Notes under the pieces: generated by a model
Seen by the model: the letters and a program-made list of their open reading frames with translations, nothing else
Told to the model about the DNA's origin: nothing
The model's database searches: none
Made by a program: the position numbers and the translations under genes
Origin: JASLBX01 sp036374175
Lineage (GTDB): Bacteria > Actinomycetota > Actinomycetes > Jiangellales > Jiangellaceae
DNA length: 64,000 bases
NCBI GenBank assembly: GCA_036374175.1
Contig: DASUUH010000062.1
Coordinates: 1 to 64,000, forward strand
Reading direction: 5' to 3'
In this document: piece by piece, positions 15,314-24,466 of the stretch
Layout: each line of letters opens with the position of its first letter
Numbering within the stretch: the stretch's first letter is position 1

Positions 15314-17788
15314 CTAGCTGCGCAGGACCGCACCGGTCCGCTCGGCCGCCGATGCCACCGCGGCGTCACGGGCAGCAGTGGTCTCCTCGACCGTCAGAGT
15401 GCGGTCCGGCGCCCGGAACCGCAGCGAATACGCCAGCGACCGCCGTCCCTCGCCGACTTGCGGGCCCTCGTAGACATCGAAGAGCCGCAACGACTCCAGC
15501 AGCGCCCCGGCCCCGTCGCGCAGCGCCGCTGCTACCTCGGCAGCCGGCACGGAGGACGCTACAACGAGGGCCACGTCCTGCGTCGCGACCGGGAACGTCG
15601 ACACCAGCGGCGCCGGCACAGGTTCGTCGACCGGCCCCAGCCGATCGAGTTCGAGCTCCATCGCACAGGTGCGGGCCGGCAACCCGAGGGCCTCCACAAC
15701 CCGGGGGTGGAGTTCGCCGGCGTGGCCGACAAGAGTGTCGCCCACATACAGCGCCGCGCACCGGCCGGGATGCCACGGGGCATGATCGTCACGACGCACG
15801 GTCAGCTCGACACCAGCGGCGTCCGCGATCAACCGGGCGGCGTGCACCGCGTCCACCCACGACGCCTGTCGCGCCGGGCCCCACCAACCGGCCGGCTCGC
15901 GGTTGCCGCACAGTGCCACCGCGATCCGCCGCGGCTGATCCGGCAACGCCGCTTCGAGTGCAGCCACGTCTGCGTCACTGGGCCGCCTGTCGACCGGCAG
16001 CCGGGGAGGCACCGGCAGCGGGTCCGGACCGGGTCTGAACACCAGGCCGGACTCGAACAGCGCGACGTCGGTGGCACCGCGGCCGACGTTGCGGCGCAGC
16101 GTCGCCAACAGGCCCGGCAGTAGCGTCGTGCGAAGGTAGGGCTGCTCGTCAGACAACGGATTCGCCAGGCGCATCACCTGCCGACGGGCGTCGTCCGCTG
16201 GAAGGTGCAGCGCATTGAGTTCGGCATCGCCGATGAACGGGTACGACGGCGCCTCGATGTAGCCCGCAGCAGCCACCGCACGTTCAACCCGGCGCCGCAC
16301 GCGTTGGCCGAACGTGATGCCGCGTCCCGCGGGGGCGACCGGAAGCACTGACGGAATCGAGTCGTAACCGTGCAGCCGGGCAACCTCCTCGACCAGGTCG
16401 TACGGGTCCCTGAGGTCCGGCCGCCAGGTCGGCGGCACGACTGAAAGCCGCCCGTTCTCAATCGGCGTCACCCGGGCGCCGACAGCGGCCAGCCAGCGCG
16501 CGACCTCTTCGGCGCTGTACTCGACGCCTACCACCGTGGATGGCAGTGAGGCGTCGATCTCCAGGCGAGGCGGCTCGGGCACGGCGCCGACGAGAGTTCC
16601 TCCGGGTTCGGCAGTGGCCCCGCCGAGTTCGACGAGCAGGTCGACCACCCGTTGGGCCGCCGCTGCGGCAAGGGCCGGGTCGACACCGCGCTCCCAGCGC
16701 TTGGCGCCCTCGGTGGGGAGCTTGTGCCGGCGGGCCGTGCGGGCGACCCCGGTTGCTTCGAAGTTCGCCGCCTCGATGACGATCTCGGCCGTCCTGGGCC
16801 CCAGCTCGGTGGTAGCACCGCCCATCACCCCGGCAAGCCCGATCGGGCCGGAGTCGTCGGTAATGAGCAGGTCATCGGGGTCAAGGTCGCGGACGACATC
16901 GTCCAGCGTCGTCAGCTTCTCACCCGGCTTGGCCCGGCGCACCACGATCGGGCCGGACAGCAGCGTGCGGTCGTACCCGTGGATCGGCTCGCCGAGTTCG
17001 AGCATCATGTAGTTGGTGATGTCGACCGCCAGCGACAGCGAACGCATACCGGCGAGTTGGATGCGCCGCTGCATCCAGCGGGGCGACGGCGCGTCCGGGT
17101 TGAAGCCGGTCACTGTTCGGGCCGCGAACACCGGGCACCGGTCGGGATCCTCGATGCGGACCGGATATCCCGCACCGTCGTACCGGACCTCGACGGCGGC
17201 CGGATCACGCAGCGGGAGGCCGTACGCGGTCGCGACCTCACGAGCTATGCCGCGGATCGACAGTGCGTAACCGCGGTCGGGCGTCACGGCGATGTCGAGG
17301 ACGTCATCGCGCAGGTGCAACAGACCGATGGCCTCGTCGCCGGGGACGCCTTCGTCGGGACCGAGAACCATGATCCCGGAATGGTCGTCGCCCAGGCCCA
17401 GTTCCCGGGCCGAACAGATCATGCCGTCGGACACATGCCCGTAGGTCTTGCGTGCCGAGATGGTGAATCCGCCCGGCAGGACGGCGCCCGGCAGCGACAC
17501 GACCACGAGGTCACCTTCGGCGAAGTTCAACGCGCCGCACACGATGCCGCGCTGCTCCGCCTCGCCGACGTCCACCTGGCACCACCGGATGGTCTTGCCG
17601 TTCTTGTGGGTCTCTTCGACGAACTCCAGCACCCTGCCCACCACGAGCGGGCCCTCGACATCCGCTCCGGCATGCTCCACGGTCTCGACTTCGAGACCAG
17701 CGCGAACCAGGCGTGCCGCGATGTCCCGTGCCGCTTCGCCGGGCGGCAGGTCGACGTACTCACTCAGCCACGACAACGGAACCCGCAT
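15314..17788 (-). CDS. pheT: Phenylalanyl-tRNA synthetase beta subunit
   Basis: Large subunit of the (alpha-beta)2 PheRS, which reads tRNA-Phe and edits mischarged tyrosine. The 824-residue protein has the N-terminal OB-fold tRNA-binding region (about 40-150), B3/B4 editing domain with EAANF-type motifs, B5 domain and the C-terminal anticodon-binding FDX-ACB domain (about 725-824). Its start overlaps the pheS stop by one base (TGATG), which is typical of coupled translation. The length is in the usual bacterial range and no defects are seen. Confidence 0.96.
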   Translation of the reverse strand: MRVPLSWLSEYVDLPPGEAARDIAARLVRAGLEVETVEHAGADVEGPLVVGRVLEFVEETHKNGKTIRWCQVDVGEAEQRGIVCGALNFAEGDLVVVSLPGAVLPGGFTISARKTYGHVSDGMICSARELGLGDDHSGIMVLGPDEGVPGDEAIGLLHLRDDVLDIAVTPDRGYALSIRGIAREVATAYGLPLRDPAAVEVRYDGAGYPVRIEDPDRCPVFAARTVTGFNPDAPSPRWMQRRIQLAGMRSLSLAVDITNYMMLELGEPIHGYDRTLLSGPIVVRRAKPGEKLTTLDDVVRDLDPDDLLITDDSGPIGLAGVMGGATTELGPRTAEIVIEAANFEATGVARTARRHKLPTEGAKRWERGVDPALAAAAAQRVVDLLVELGGATAEPGGTLVGAVPEPPRLEIDASLPSTVVGVEYSAEEVARWLAAVGARVTPIENGRLSVVPPTWRPDLRDPYDLVEEVARLHGYDSIPSVLPVAPAGRGITFGQRVRRRVERAVAAAGYIEAPSYPFIGDAELNALHLPADDARRQVMRLANPLSDEQPYLRTTLLPGLLATLRRNVGRGATDVALFESGLVFRPGPDPLPVPPRLPVDRRPSDADVAALEAALPDQPRRIAVALCGNREPAGWWGPARQASWVDAVHAARLIADAAGVELTVRRDDHAPWHPGRCAALYVGDTLVGHAGELHPRVVEALGLPARTCAMELELDRLGPVDEPVPAPLVSTFPVATQDVALVVASSVPAAEVAAALRDGAGALLESLRLFDVYEGPQVGEGRRSLAYSLRFRAPDRTLTVEETTAARDAAVASAAERTGAVLRS

Positions 17789-18909
17789 CAGATCTCCATC
17801 CCGAATGCGCTCGCGAACCGCACGTCACCTTCGAGCATGTCGCGCATGTCCTCGATGCCGTGCCGGAACATCAACGTGCGCTCGAGCCCCATGCCGAACG
17901 CGAAGCCGGTGTACCGCTCCGGGTCGACACCGCACGCGATCAGCACACGCGGGTTGACCATGCCGCATCCACCCCACTCGATCCAGCCCTCGGACGAGCA
18001 GGTGCGGCACGGCGCGTCCGGGTTACCGACCGAGGCGCCGCGACACACGAAGCACTGCAGATCCATCTCCGCGGAGGGCTCGGTGAAGGGGAAATACGAT
18101 GGCCGGAGCCGGGTGGTGATGCCCTCGCCGAACATGGCCTCGGCAAAGTGGTCGAGCGTGCCTTTCAGGTGCGCCATGGTCAGGCCTTCGTCCACTGCGA
18201 GGCCCTCGACCTGGCTGAACACCGGCGTATGCGTCGCATCAAGCTCGTCGGTGCGGAATGTGCGGCCGGGGCAGATCACGTAGATCGGCGGCCTGCGCGC
18301 CAGCATGGTCCGCGCCTGCACCGGAGAGGTGTGGGTACGCAGCACAACGCCGGACTCGGCAGCGCCGGGCGGCGGTTCGATGAAAAACGTGTCCTGCATG
18401 GTCCGGGCGGGGTGATCCGGACCGATGTTCAGCGCATCGAAATTCAACCACTCGGCCTCGAGCTCTGGCCCCTCGGCGACTTCCCAACCCATCGCGACGA
18501 ACACGTCAGCGACACGCTCCTGGATGGTCGTCAACGGATGCCGGGCGCCCAGCGGAACGCGGTCCCAGGGCAGTGTGACGTCGACGGCCTCCTCGGCGAG
18601 CACCCGCTCGTCGCGCTCGGCCTGAAGGACCGTCTGGCGAGCTGCGATCGCCTCGGCGATCTGCTTGCGAGCCCCGCCGACGCGCTGGCCGGCCTCCTTG
18701 CGGGCCTGCGGCGGGAGCGCGCCGATCTCGCGGTTAGCCAGGGCCAGCGGGGACCGATCACCGGCGTGGGCGAGGCGGGCCGCTTTGAGCTCGTCGAGGT
18801 CGGCCGCGGCCGCTATGGCGGCTAGCGCTTCGTCACGCATCCGGGCGACCTCATCCGCGTGCAGCGGAGTCACTTCAACCGGGTCGTACTGCTTGTCGGG
18901 CGCGGACAT
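17788..18909 (-). CDS. pheS: Phenylalanyl-tRNA synthetase alpha subunit
   Basis: Catalytic class II subunit of PheRS. The 373-residue product has an N-terminal coiled-coil arm (about 20-90), motif 2 with FRTDELDATHTPVFSQ, motif 3 near the C-terminus (GFGMGLER-like, here AFGMGLERTLM), and an FxxRPSYFPFTEPS substrate segment. Cysteine pairs near residue 290 (CFVC and CRTC) look like the zinc-ribbon-like insert common in actinobacterial PheS. A GAGGAAG sequence lies very close to the ATG. It is coupled to pheT and lies downstream of a SpoU methyltransferase gene, an arrangement common in Actinobacteria. Confidence 0.95.
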   Translation of the reverse strand: MSAPDKQYDPVEVTPLHADEVARMRDEALAAIAAAADLDELKAARLAHAGDRSPLALANREIGALPPQARKEAGQRVGGARKQIAEAIAARQTVLQAERDERVLAEEAVDVTLPWDRVPLGARHPLTTIQERVADVFVAMGWEVAEGPELEAEWLNFDALNIGPDHPARTMQDTFFIEPPPGAAESGVVLRTHTSPVQARTMLARRPPIYVICPGRTFRTDELDATHTPVFSQVEGLAVDEGLTMAHLKGTLDHFAEAMFGEGITTRLRPSYFPFTEPSAEMDLQCFVCRGASVGNPDAPCRTCSSEGWIEWGGCGMVNPRVLIACGVDPERYTGFAFGMGLERTLMFRHGIEDMRDMLEGDVRFASAFGMEI

Positions 18910-18995
18910 CTTCCTCGCTCACCTACATGTTGTCGCCGCACCGGCGGCGGAAAGCTGGGCCACCGGCGAGTCTACGGCTGCGTTGGAACCGCTCG

Positions 18996-19817
18996 TCATC
19001 GAACCTGCCTTCGATGGACCCGGGCTGAGGCGTACAGGCACACGGCCGCGGCCGCCGCCAGGTTGAGGCTCTCGGCCCGGCCGTAGATCGGCACCCGTAC
19101 CACCTCGTCCGCCAGCGCAGTGGTGCCGGCGGGTAGACCATGGGCCTCGTTGCCGAACAGCCACGCCGTCGGCCGCACCAGCAGGCCGGTCGCCTCGGCG
19201 TCGTCCAGGTCGACCCGGCCCGCGCCCTCGGCGGCCAGCACGGTGAGGCCACGCCGGCGGGTTGCGGCGATCACGGCTTCGAGTTCGGCGTCCGCGCAGA
19301 TCGGCAGGTGGAACAGACTTCCCGCGGCCGCCCGGACACACTTGCCGCCATGCGGGTCGACCGAGCCGTGACTCAGGACAACCGCATCGGCGCCCGCAGC
19401 GTCGGCGCACCGGATGACCGTGCCGGCGTTACCGGGATCGCGAGCCTCGGCCAGGATGGCCACGAGTTGCGGCGTATGACCGAGCGCGGCATCCAGCGAG
19501 ACGGTGACCGGGCGGCAAACCGCCACCAGACCCTGCGGCGTGACCGTTTCGGACAGCGCCGCCAGCGCCGGCTCGTCGGCATGGTGAACCGGGACGCCGG
19601 CCACCAGTGCGGCGTCGATGATGTCGGCGTAGCGGGCGGCGGCCGGCGGGCTGGCGAACAACTCTGCGACAAGTCCCGGCCGCTCCTCGGCGGTCGCCGC
19701 AAGTGCCTCGCGGACTGCTTGCGGGCCCTCAACGAGGAACAGTCCGGCCTTGGCCCGTCCCTGCCGGCGGGTCAACTTCCGAGCGTCCCGGACACGAGCA
19801 GACCGCTGAGTCAGCAT
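18996..19817 (-). CDS. SpoU/TrmH-family 2'-O-methyltransferase
   Basis: SPOUT-fold RNA ribose methyltransferase acting on rRNA or tRNA. The 273-residue protein has an N-terminal substrate-binding domain (about 5-100) and a knotted C-terminal domain with the motifs DPGNAGTVIRCADAAGAD, FGNEAHGL and IPIYGRAESLNLAAA-type sequence (here VPIYGRAESLNLAAA). These are the three SpoU signature blocks. The gene sits between rplT and pheS in the same direction, as in many actinobacteria. The exact RNA target is not readable from sequence. Confidence 0.92.
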   Translation of the reverse strand: MLTQRSARVRDARKLTRRQGRAKAGLFLVEGPQAVREALAATAEERPGLVAELFASPPAAARYADIIDAALVAGVPVHHADEPALAALSETVTPQGLVAVCRPVTVSLDAALGHTPQLVAILAEARDPGNAGTVIRCADAAGADAVVLSHGSVDPHGGKCVRAAAGSLFHLPICADAELEAVIAATRRRGLTVLAAEGAGRVDLDDAEATGLLVRPTAWLFGNEAHGLPAGTTALADEVVRVPIYGRAESLNLAAAAAVCLYASARVHRRQVR

Positions 19818-19869
19818 CGTTATCGAGCCTCCTCAGCGGTCCGAGCGGTGGTCCGCGCGAGCTCGTTGG

Positions 19870-20250
19870 TCAGGCGACCGGAGCGTTGCGGTCGGCCGGC
19901 AGGGCGCCGCGCGCCGTTTCGACCAACGCCGAGAACGCCGCCGGGTCATTCACCGCGAGGTCGGCGAGGATCTTGCGGTCGACCTCGACCTCGGCCAGTC
20001 GAAGGCCCTGGATGAAGCGGTTGTACGTGAGCCCGTTCGCCCGCGCAGCCGCGTTGATCCGCGTGATCCACAACTGCCGGAAGTCGCCCTTGCGCTGCTT
20101 ACGGTCCCGGTACGAGTAGACGAGGGAGTGGGTTACCTGCTCCTTCGCCTTCCGGTAGAGCCGGGAACGCTGGCCCCGGTAGCCGCTGGCCTGGTCCAAG
20201 ACCTCACGGCGCTTCTTCTGAGCGTTGACTGCCCGCTTGACGCGTGCCAC
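19870..20250 (-). CDS. rplT: 50S ribosomal protein L20
   Basis: Primary rRNA-binding protein needed early in 50S assembly. The 126-residue protein begins MARVKRAVNAQKKRREVLDQ and carries the long basic N-terminal helix and globular C-terminal domain of L20. It is the last gene of the infC-rpmI-rplT unit, 72 bases after rpmI. In some bacteria L20 represses its operon. No matching L20 leader was seen here. Confidence 0.97.
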   Translation of the reverse strand: MARVKRAVNAQKKRREVLDQASGYRGQRSRLYRKAKEQVTHSLVYSYRDRKQRKGDFRQLWITRINAAARANGLTYNRFIQGLRLAEVEVDRKILADLAVNDPAAFSALVETARGALPADRNAPVA

Positions 20251-20322
20251 TGGTACTCCTTGGTTCGGTGCGTGCTCGGGACACGGCCTGGCCCGGCCAG
20301 GCCGGCCCGAGAGAAAGTCGGG

Positions 20323-20517
20323 TTACTTACCGAGCAGCTTGCGGACGCGCTTGTTGTCTGCGTCCGACACCTCGGTGGTGCCGGCGAGGCGGCGGGTTCG
20401 GGTGGACGGCTTGTGCTCGAAGTTGTGCCGGCGGTTCGCCTTCTGCCGCAGCAGCTTGCCGCGGCCGGTCACCTTGATCCGCTTCTTGATCCCGCTATGG
20501 GTCTTCATCTTTGGCAT
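20323..20517 (-). CDS. rpmI: 50S ribosomal protein L35
   Basis: Small basic ribosomal protein of 64 residues beginning MPKMKTHSGIKKRIKVTGRG, the canonical L35 start. The ATG at 20517 was chosen on that basis, although the frame is open further upstream. It lies 34 bases after infC and is followed by rplT, the standard order for this operon. Confidence 0.96.
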   Translation of the reverse strand: MPKMKTHSGIKKRIKVTGRGKLLRQKANRRHNFEHKPSTRTRRLAGTTEVSDADNKRVRKLLGK

Positions 20518-20551
20518 GGCTGCCGTTATCTCCGTTTCAGTTGCTTCGTGC

Positions 20552-21214
20552 TCAGGCGTTCTCGGCAGTCCGCTTGGCTGCCCGTTCGGCCTCGGCGGCA
20601 GCCCGCCCCGCCGCACGCTCGTCCTTTTCCGCCTGCGCCATGGCTTCGCGTTCGGCGGCCCGGCGCTTCTTGGCCGCTTCACGGTCGGCCTTGGCGTCGG
20701 CTTTCTTCTTATGAGGTCCCAGCACCATGATCATGTTTCGGCCGTCCTGCTTCGGTGCCGACTCGACGAAGCCCAGTTCCTGGACGTCGTCGGCCAGCCG
20801 CTGGAGCAACCGCAGGCCAAGCTCCGGCCGGGACTGCTCACGGCCCCGGAACATGATCGTGACCTTGACCTTGTCGCCTTCGGCCAAGAACCGCTCGACG
20901 TTGCGTTTCTTGGTCTCGTAGTCGTGGGTGTCGATCTTCGGACGGAGCTTCTGCTCCTTGATCAGGACGTGCGACTGGTTCCGACGAGCCTCACGCGCCT
21001 TCATCGCGGACTCGTACTTGAACTTGCCGTAGTCCATGAGCTTGGCCACCGGCGGACGGGCCGACGGGGCCACCTCAACGAGATCGAGATCGGCCTCCTG
21101 AGCAAGCCGCAGAGCGTCCTCGATGCGGACGATGCCTACTTGCTCGCCGTTGGGGCCGACAAGCCGGACCTCGGGAACCCGAATCCGGTCGTTGATGCGG
21201 GGCTCGACGCTGAT
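20552..21214 (-). CDS. infC: Translation initiation factor IF-3 (AUC start codon)
   Basis: Binds the 30S subunit and enforces correct start-codon selection. The 220-residue product contains the N-terminal domain (RVPEVRLVG... IVRIEDALRLA), linker and C-terminal domain with KVTIMFRGRE, plus a long Lys/Ala/Glu-rich tail of about 50 residues. No ATG, GTG or TTG fits the start of homology. An ideal AGGAGG lies five bases before an ATC codon at 21214-21212, exactly where IF-3 homology begins. Non-canonical infC starts are an established device for IF-3 autoregulation. Followed by rpmI and rplT. Confidence 0.93.
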   Translation of the reverse strand: MSVEPRINDRIRVPEVRLVGPNGEQVGIVRIEDALRLAQEADLDLVEVAPSARPPVAKLMDYGKFKYESAMKAREARRNQSHVLIKEQKLRPKIDTHDYETKKRNVERFLAEGDKVKVTIMFRGREQSRPELGLRLLQRLADDVQELGFVESAPKQDGRNMIMVLGPHKKKADAKADREAAKKRRAAEREAMAQAEKDERAAGRAAAEAERAAKRTAENA

Positions 21215-21445
21215 GCTTACCTCCTGGCGTGATTCTGCTTGGTGCGCCGGTGGAGGTTCGCCAGATCGCGCCGCCCCGAGGTGCCCGGAGCAGCCGGCCA
21301 TTGCGGCCACGACCTTTACCCGACGACCCCGGACGGTCGATGCGGGTGGGAGAATCTCCACTTGCGCCTCGCCAGGTGCACCATACGAGCTCACCGGGCG
21401 AGTCGGTCAACACCACAGGTTAGCACGCGTACCACGGACGTTCAT
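21215..21445 (-). promoter_or_regulatory. infC leader with two candidate promoters
   Basis: Two promoter-like pairs are visible on the minus strand. One is TTGACC (21410-21405) with TATGGT (21385-21380), spacer 19. The other is ATGAAC (21445-21440) with TAACCT (21422-21417), spacer 17. Either leaves an untranslated leader of roughly 160-200 bases before the AUC start. No known riboswitch or L20 leader was recognised in it. Confidence 0.45.
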
Positions 21446-21504
21446 CTCGTCGACGATAGCCAGCGGACCTCAACGCCGGGCTTGGCCTGCCCGTCGCAGC
21501 GCCC

Positions 21505-22126
21505 TCAAGAACCGCCGTGCCGCGCGGCGTAGCCGATCTCCGGCGTGGCCACCCACACCGCCTCGGGCCGGTTCGGCCTCGCCGCGCTCCGCGGAAGCTG
21601 GATCGTGTTGTCCGGCCAGCCCGACGGCGGCCGCCCACGTGCCGCCGTGCCCATCGGCGACCGGACGCCAGCCAGCCGCCAACGCGCGCAGTTCACCTGC
21701 GTCGACGGAGAAGGTCACGGGACCGGCCAAGTCGATCACCAAGGCGTCGGCTCCGTCCGCAAGGGCGGCTTCGGCTGCCCGACGGGTGGTGACCGGCACC
21801 GGCCGGGCGGACGGATTCCACCGACGCATCGTGTCGATGCACGTGAACGCCAACTGCCCGCGGCGGCCATCCCGGCCGGTGGTCGACACCGTCGCCATGT
21901 GCGACGACTTGTCCATCCGGAGGCCGTCAACCCGCTCGGCGGCTTCGTCGAGCACCGCCACGACCGGCACCAGCAGTCGGCCCGCCGCGAGGGCGGCAAG
22001 CACGTCGGCAGAGCCACCGGTGCCGGTCCCGTACGCGTCCAGCGCGGCGACGACCCTCGGGTCAGGCGAACCGTCGTCGCCCTGAAAGCCGGGGGTGCCG
22101 AGGGCACGTTCAGGCAGCGAGCTCAC
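21505..22126 (-). CDS. SseB-family protein, apparent frameshift near the 3' end
   Basis: The first ~175 codons from GTG 22126 read as an SseB-like domain (LVPVVAVLDEA, KSSHMATVSTTGRDGRRG, LAFTCIDTMRRW). Such genes sit next to infC in many actinobacteria and their function is poorly known. Near 21600 the coding signal moves to the +1 frame: for the final ~34 codons that frame has 91% GC3 and ends at 21505, whereas the original frame drops to about 65% GC3 and becomes an Arg/Gly-rich read-through to 21470. Either a one-base insertion has altered the C-terminus, the sequence has an error, or a programmed shift occurs. A TATGGT element supports a leaderless GTG start. Confidence 0.7.
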
Positions 22127-22187
22127 GGGCCGTGACCATAGCCGGTGAACCGCACAGATTCCAGGCGGACACCGCTGACCAGCGCAA

Positions 22188-23366
22188 TCACTCGTCCAGC
22201 CACTGCATGATTTGTTCGGCGTGCTCGCCGAGCGCCGGCGGCGGGCGGTGTTCGGCCCGCCCGCCCGGGTACGGCAGGTCGCCGAAGCGCAACGGCGGGC
22301 CGGGCAGTTCCACCCGGCCCAGCAACGGGTGGTCCACCGTGATGACCAGGCCCTGCGATCGCGTCTGCTCCCATTCGTACACCTCATCCAGCCGGCGCAC
22401 CCGGCCGGCCGGCACACCGGCTGCGTCCAGGCGGGCCAGCCACTCAGAAGCCGTGTCACGGGCCAGCGCCGTGTCGATGGCACTGATCAGTTCGTCTCGG
22501 TGCCTGACTCGGTCGCGGTTGGTCGCGAACCGGGAGTCAGCCGGATCTAGGTCGACAACCGGCGCAAACGCTCGCCACTGACTCTCACTACCGACCGCGA
22601 CCTGGATGGGCGCGTCGGCGGCGTGGAACAACCCGTAGGGCGCAATCGAGGGGTGGTGGTTGCCGGGTCCGGTCGGGACATCATGCGCGACGGTCCACCG
22701 GGTCCCCTGGAACGCGTGCACGCCGATGACCGCGGCCAGCAGCGAGGTCCGCACCACCGTGCCGCGACCGGTCCGTTCGCGATCGAGCAGTGCGGCCAGC
22801 ACTCCGAAGGCGCCATACATGCCGGCGAGCAGATCGGCGATCGGCACGCCCACCCGGGTCGGTTCGCCCGGTGGCCCCGTCAGCGACATAAGCCCGGCCT
22901 CGCCTTGTGCGATCTGGTCGTAGCCGGCCCGCCCACCCTCCGGGCCGTCGTGGCCGAAACCCGTGATCGACAGGATCACCAGCCGTGGGTTGATCTGGTG
23001 CATCCACTCCGCGCCGATCCCCCACCGGTCGAGGGCCCCGGGACGGTAATTCTCCACCAGCACGTCGGCCTTGCGGATCAGTCGCTCCAGCAGGGCCTGA
23101 CCGTCAGGGCTCTTCAGGTCTGCGGTCACCGACTCCTTGTTGCGGTTGCACGACATGAAGTACGTGGACACTTGGCCGCTGTCCCGTCCCACGAACGGCG
23201 GCCCCCAACCTCGTGAGTCGTCACCGTGGCCGGGCGGCTCCACTTTGATCACCCGTGCGCCGAGGTCGCCCATCATCATGCTGGCGTGCGGACCCGCCAA
23301 CGCCTTGGTCAGATCGATCACCACGTAACCGGACAGCGGCCCAGCGGCATCAGCTGTGTGCGCCAT
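22188..23366 (-). CDS. CaiB/BaiF family III CoA-transferase
   Basis: Transfers CoA between carboxylic acids by the family III mechanism. The 392-residue product has the N-terminal motif of the family (GYVVIDLTKALAGPHASMMM), the ADVLVENYRPGALDRWG block and the catalytic Asp in GYDQIAQGEAGLMSLTG. The ATG at 23366 is favoured because TAGTCT lies seven bases upstream (leaderless pattern); an ATG 27 bases earlier is possible. Substrate is unknown. It is divergent from the epimerase gene and followed by sseB on the same strand. Confidence 0.88.
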   Translation of the reverse strand: MAHTADAAGPLSGYVVIDLTKALAGPHASMMMGDLGARVIKVEPPGHGDDSRGWGPPFVGRDSGQVSTYFMSCNRNKESVTADLKSPDGQALLERLIRKADVLVENYRPGALDRWGIGAEWMHQINPRLVILSITGFGHDGPEGGRAGYDQIAQGEAGLMSLTGPPGEPTRVGVPIADLLAGMYGAFGVLAALLDRERTGRGTVVRTSLLAAVIGVHAFQGTRWTVAHDVPTGPGNHHPSIAPYGLFHAADAPIQVAVGSESQWRAFAPVVDLDPADSRFATNRDRVRHRDELISAIDTALARDTASEWLARLDAAGVPAGRVRRLDEVYEWEQTRSQGLVITVDHPLLGRVELPGPPLRFGDLPYPGGRAEHRPPPALGEHAEQIMQWLDE

Positions 23367-23441
23367 GGCAGGCAGACTAGGTGATCCGCCCATGGCGAAA
23401 CTCCTGGTGTGTCCGCCGAGCCGTCGGCGAGGCTCGGTTCC

Positions 23442-24428
23442 ATGCGCATTCTAGTGCTCGGCGGAACCGTTTTCCTGTCCAAGACGATCACCACACTGGC
23501 CCGGGACCGCGGCCACGAGGTCACCGCCGCGGCCCGCGGTACGAGCGGCAACCCGCCGGACGGCGTGCGTTTCGTGCCGGTCGATCGCTCCGCCGCCGAC
23601 GGCTTAGCTTCGCTGGCCGGAGAGGTATTCGACGCGGTCGTCGATGTGGCTCGCCTGCCCGGCCACGTAGGCCCCGCCCTCGACTCGCTCGCCGAGCGGG
23701 CCGGACACTGGACGTTCGTCTCGACCGCCAGTGTGTACGCCGACCAGCAGACGCCCGGTCAGCAGGTCGAAACCGCCCCGATCCTCGATCCGGCGGCGTC
23801 CGACAGCACGGACGCCGCCATGGACCGGTACGGTCCGAACAAGGTCGCCTGCGAGAACCTGGTCCGGGGCCGGTTCCCGGATCGCTCGTTCATCGTCCGA
23901 GCCGGCCTCATCGTCGGTCCCGGCGACCCGAACGACCGGTTCGGCTACTGGCCACTGCGGATCGCTGAGGGCGGCGAGGTACTTGCCCCCGGCCGGCCCG
24001 AGGACCTCGTCCAGTTCATCGACGTTCGTGATCTGTCCGAGTGGATCCTCGACGCAGCCGAGAGCGGAACCACCGGCACCTACGACGGGGTCTGCCCACC
24101 GATCACGCGGTCGCAGTTCCTCAGCCGTATCGCCCGAGCCGTGTCCGCTGATGCACAGTTCACCTGGGTACCGCACGAGTTTCTCCGCGAGCACGGCGTG
24201 AGTCCGTGGGCTGGGCACGAATCACTCGGCCTGTGGTTGCCGGTGCCCGAATACGGCGGCTTCCTCAGCCGCGACCCCGCGAGTTCGCTCGCCGCGGGTC
24301 TGCGGGTCCGCCCGCTGAGCGACACGGTTTTGCACTGGTACGCGAACCGGCCGGAGCCCTCGACGCTGCTGGCGAACCTCAGTCGCGCCAAGGAAGCCGC
24401 CGTCCTCGCAGGCTGGCACCGCCGCTGA
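23442..24428 (+). CDS. NAD-dependent epimerase/dehydratase family protein
   Basis: Extended SDR-type protein of 328 residues with the nucleotide motif GGTVFLSKTI at the N-terminus, STASVYAD near residue 100 and YGPNK (YxxxK) near residue 130. The glycine motif is atypical (LGGTVFLSK) and resembles the group that includes chloroplast RNA-binding CSP41-like proteins, so the substrate is uncertain. ATG 23442 begins the domain directly. It is followed 38 bases later by a P-loop kinase-like gene and is divergent from the CoA-transferase gene. Confidence 0.83.
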   Translation: MRILVLGGTVFLSKTITTLARDRGHEVTAAARGTSGNPPDGVRFVPVDRSAADGLASLAGEVFDAVVDVARLPGHVGPALDSLAERAGHWTFVSTASVYADQQTPGQQVETAPILDPAASDSTDAAMDRYGPNKVACENLVRGRFPDRSFIVRAGLIVGPGDPNDRFGYWPLRIAEGGEVLAPGRPEDLVQFIDVRDLSEWILDAAESGTTGTYDGVCPPITRSQFLSRIARAVSADAQFTWVPHEFLREHGVSPWAGHESLGLWLPVPEYGGFLSRDPASSLAAGLRVRPLSDTVLHWYANRPEPSTLLANLSRAKEAAVLAGWHRR

Positions 24429-24466
24429 CGGGCTGCCGGAACTCGACGTCTGGTAGAGAGTCCGCC

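Noticed and set aside
18998..19015. LexA-like palindrome ATCGAACCTGCCTTCGAT at the end of the methyltransferase gene
   Set aside because: It matches only part of the SOS consensus and lies in a coding end far from a plausible promoter.
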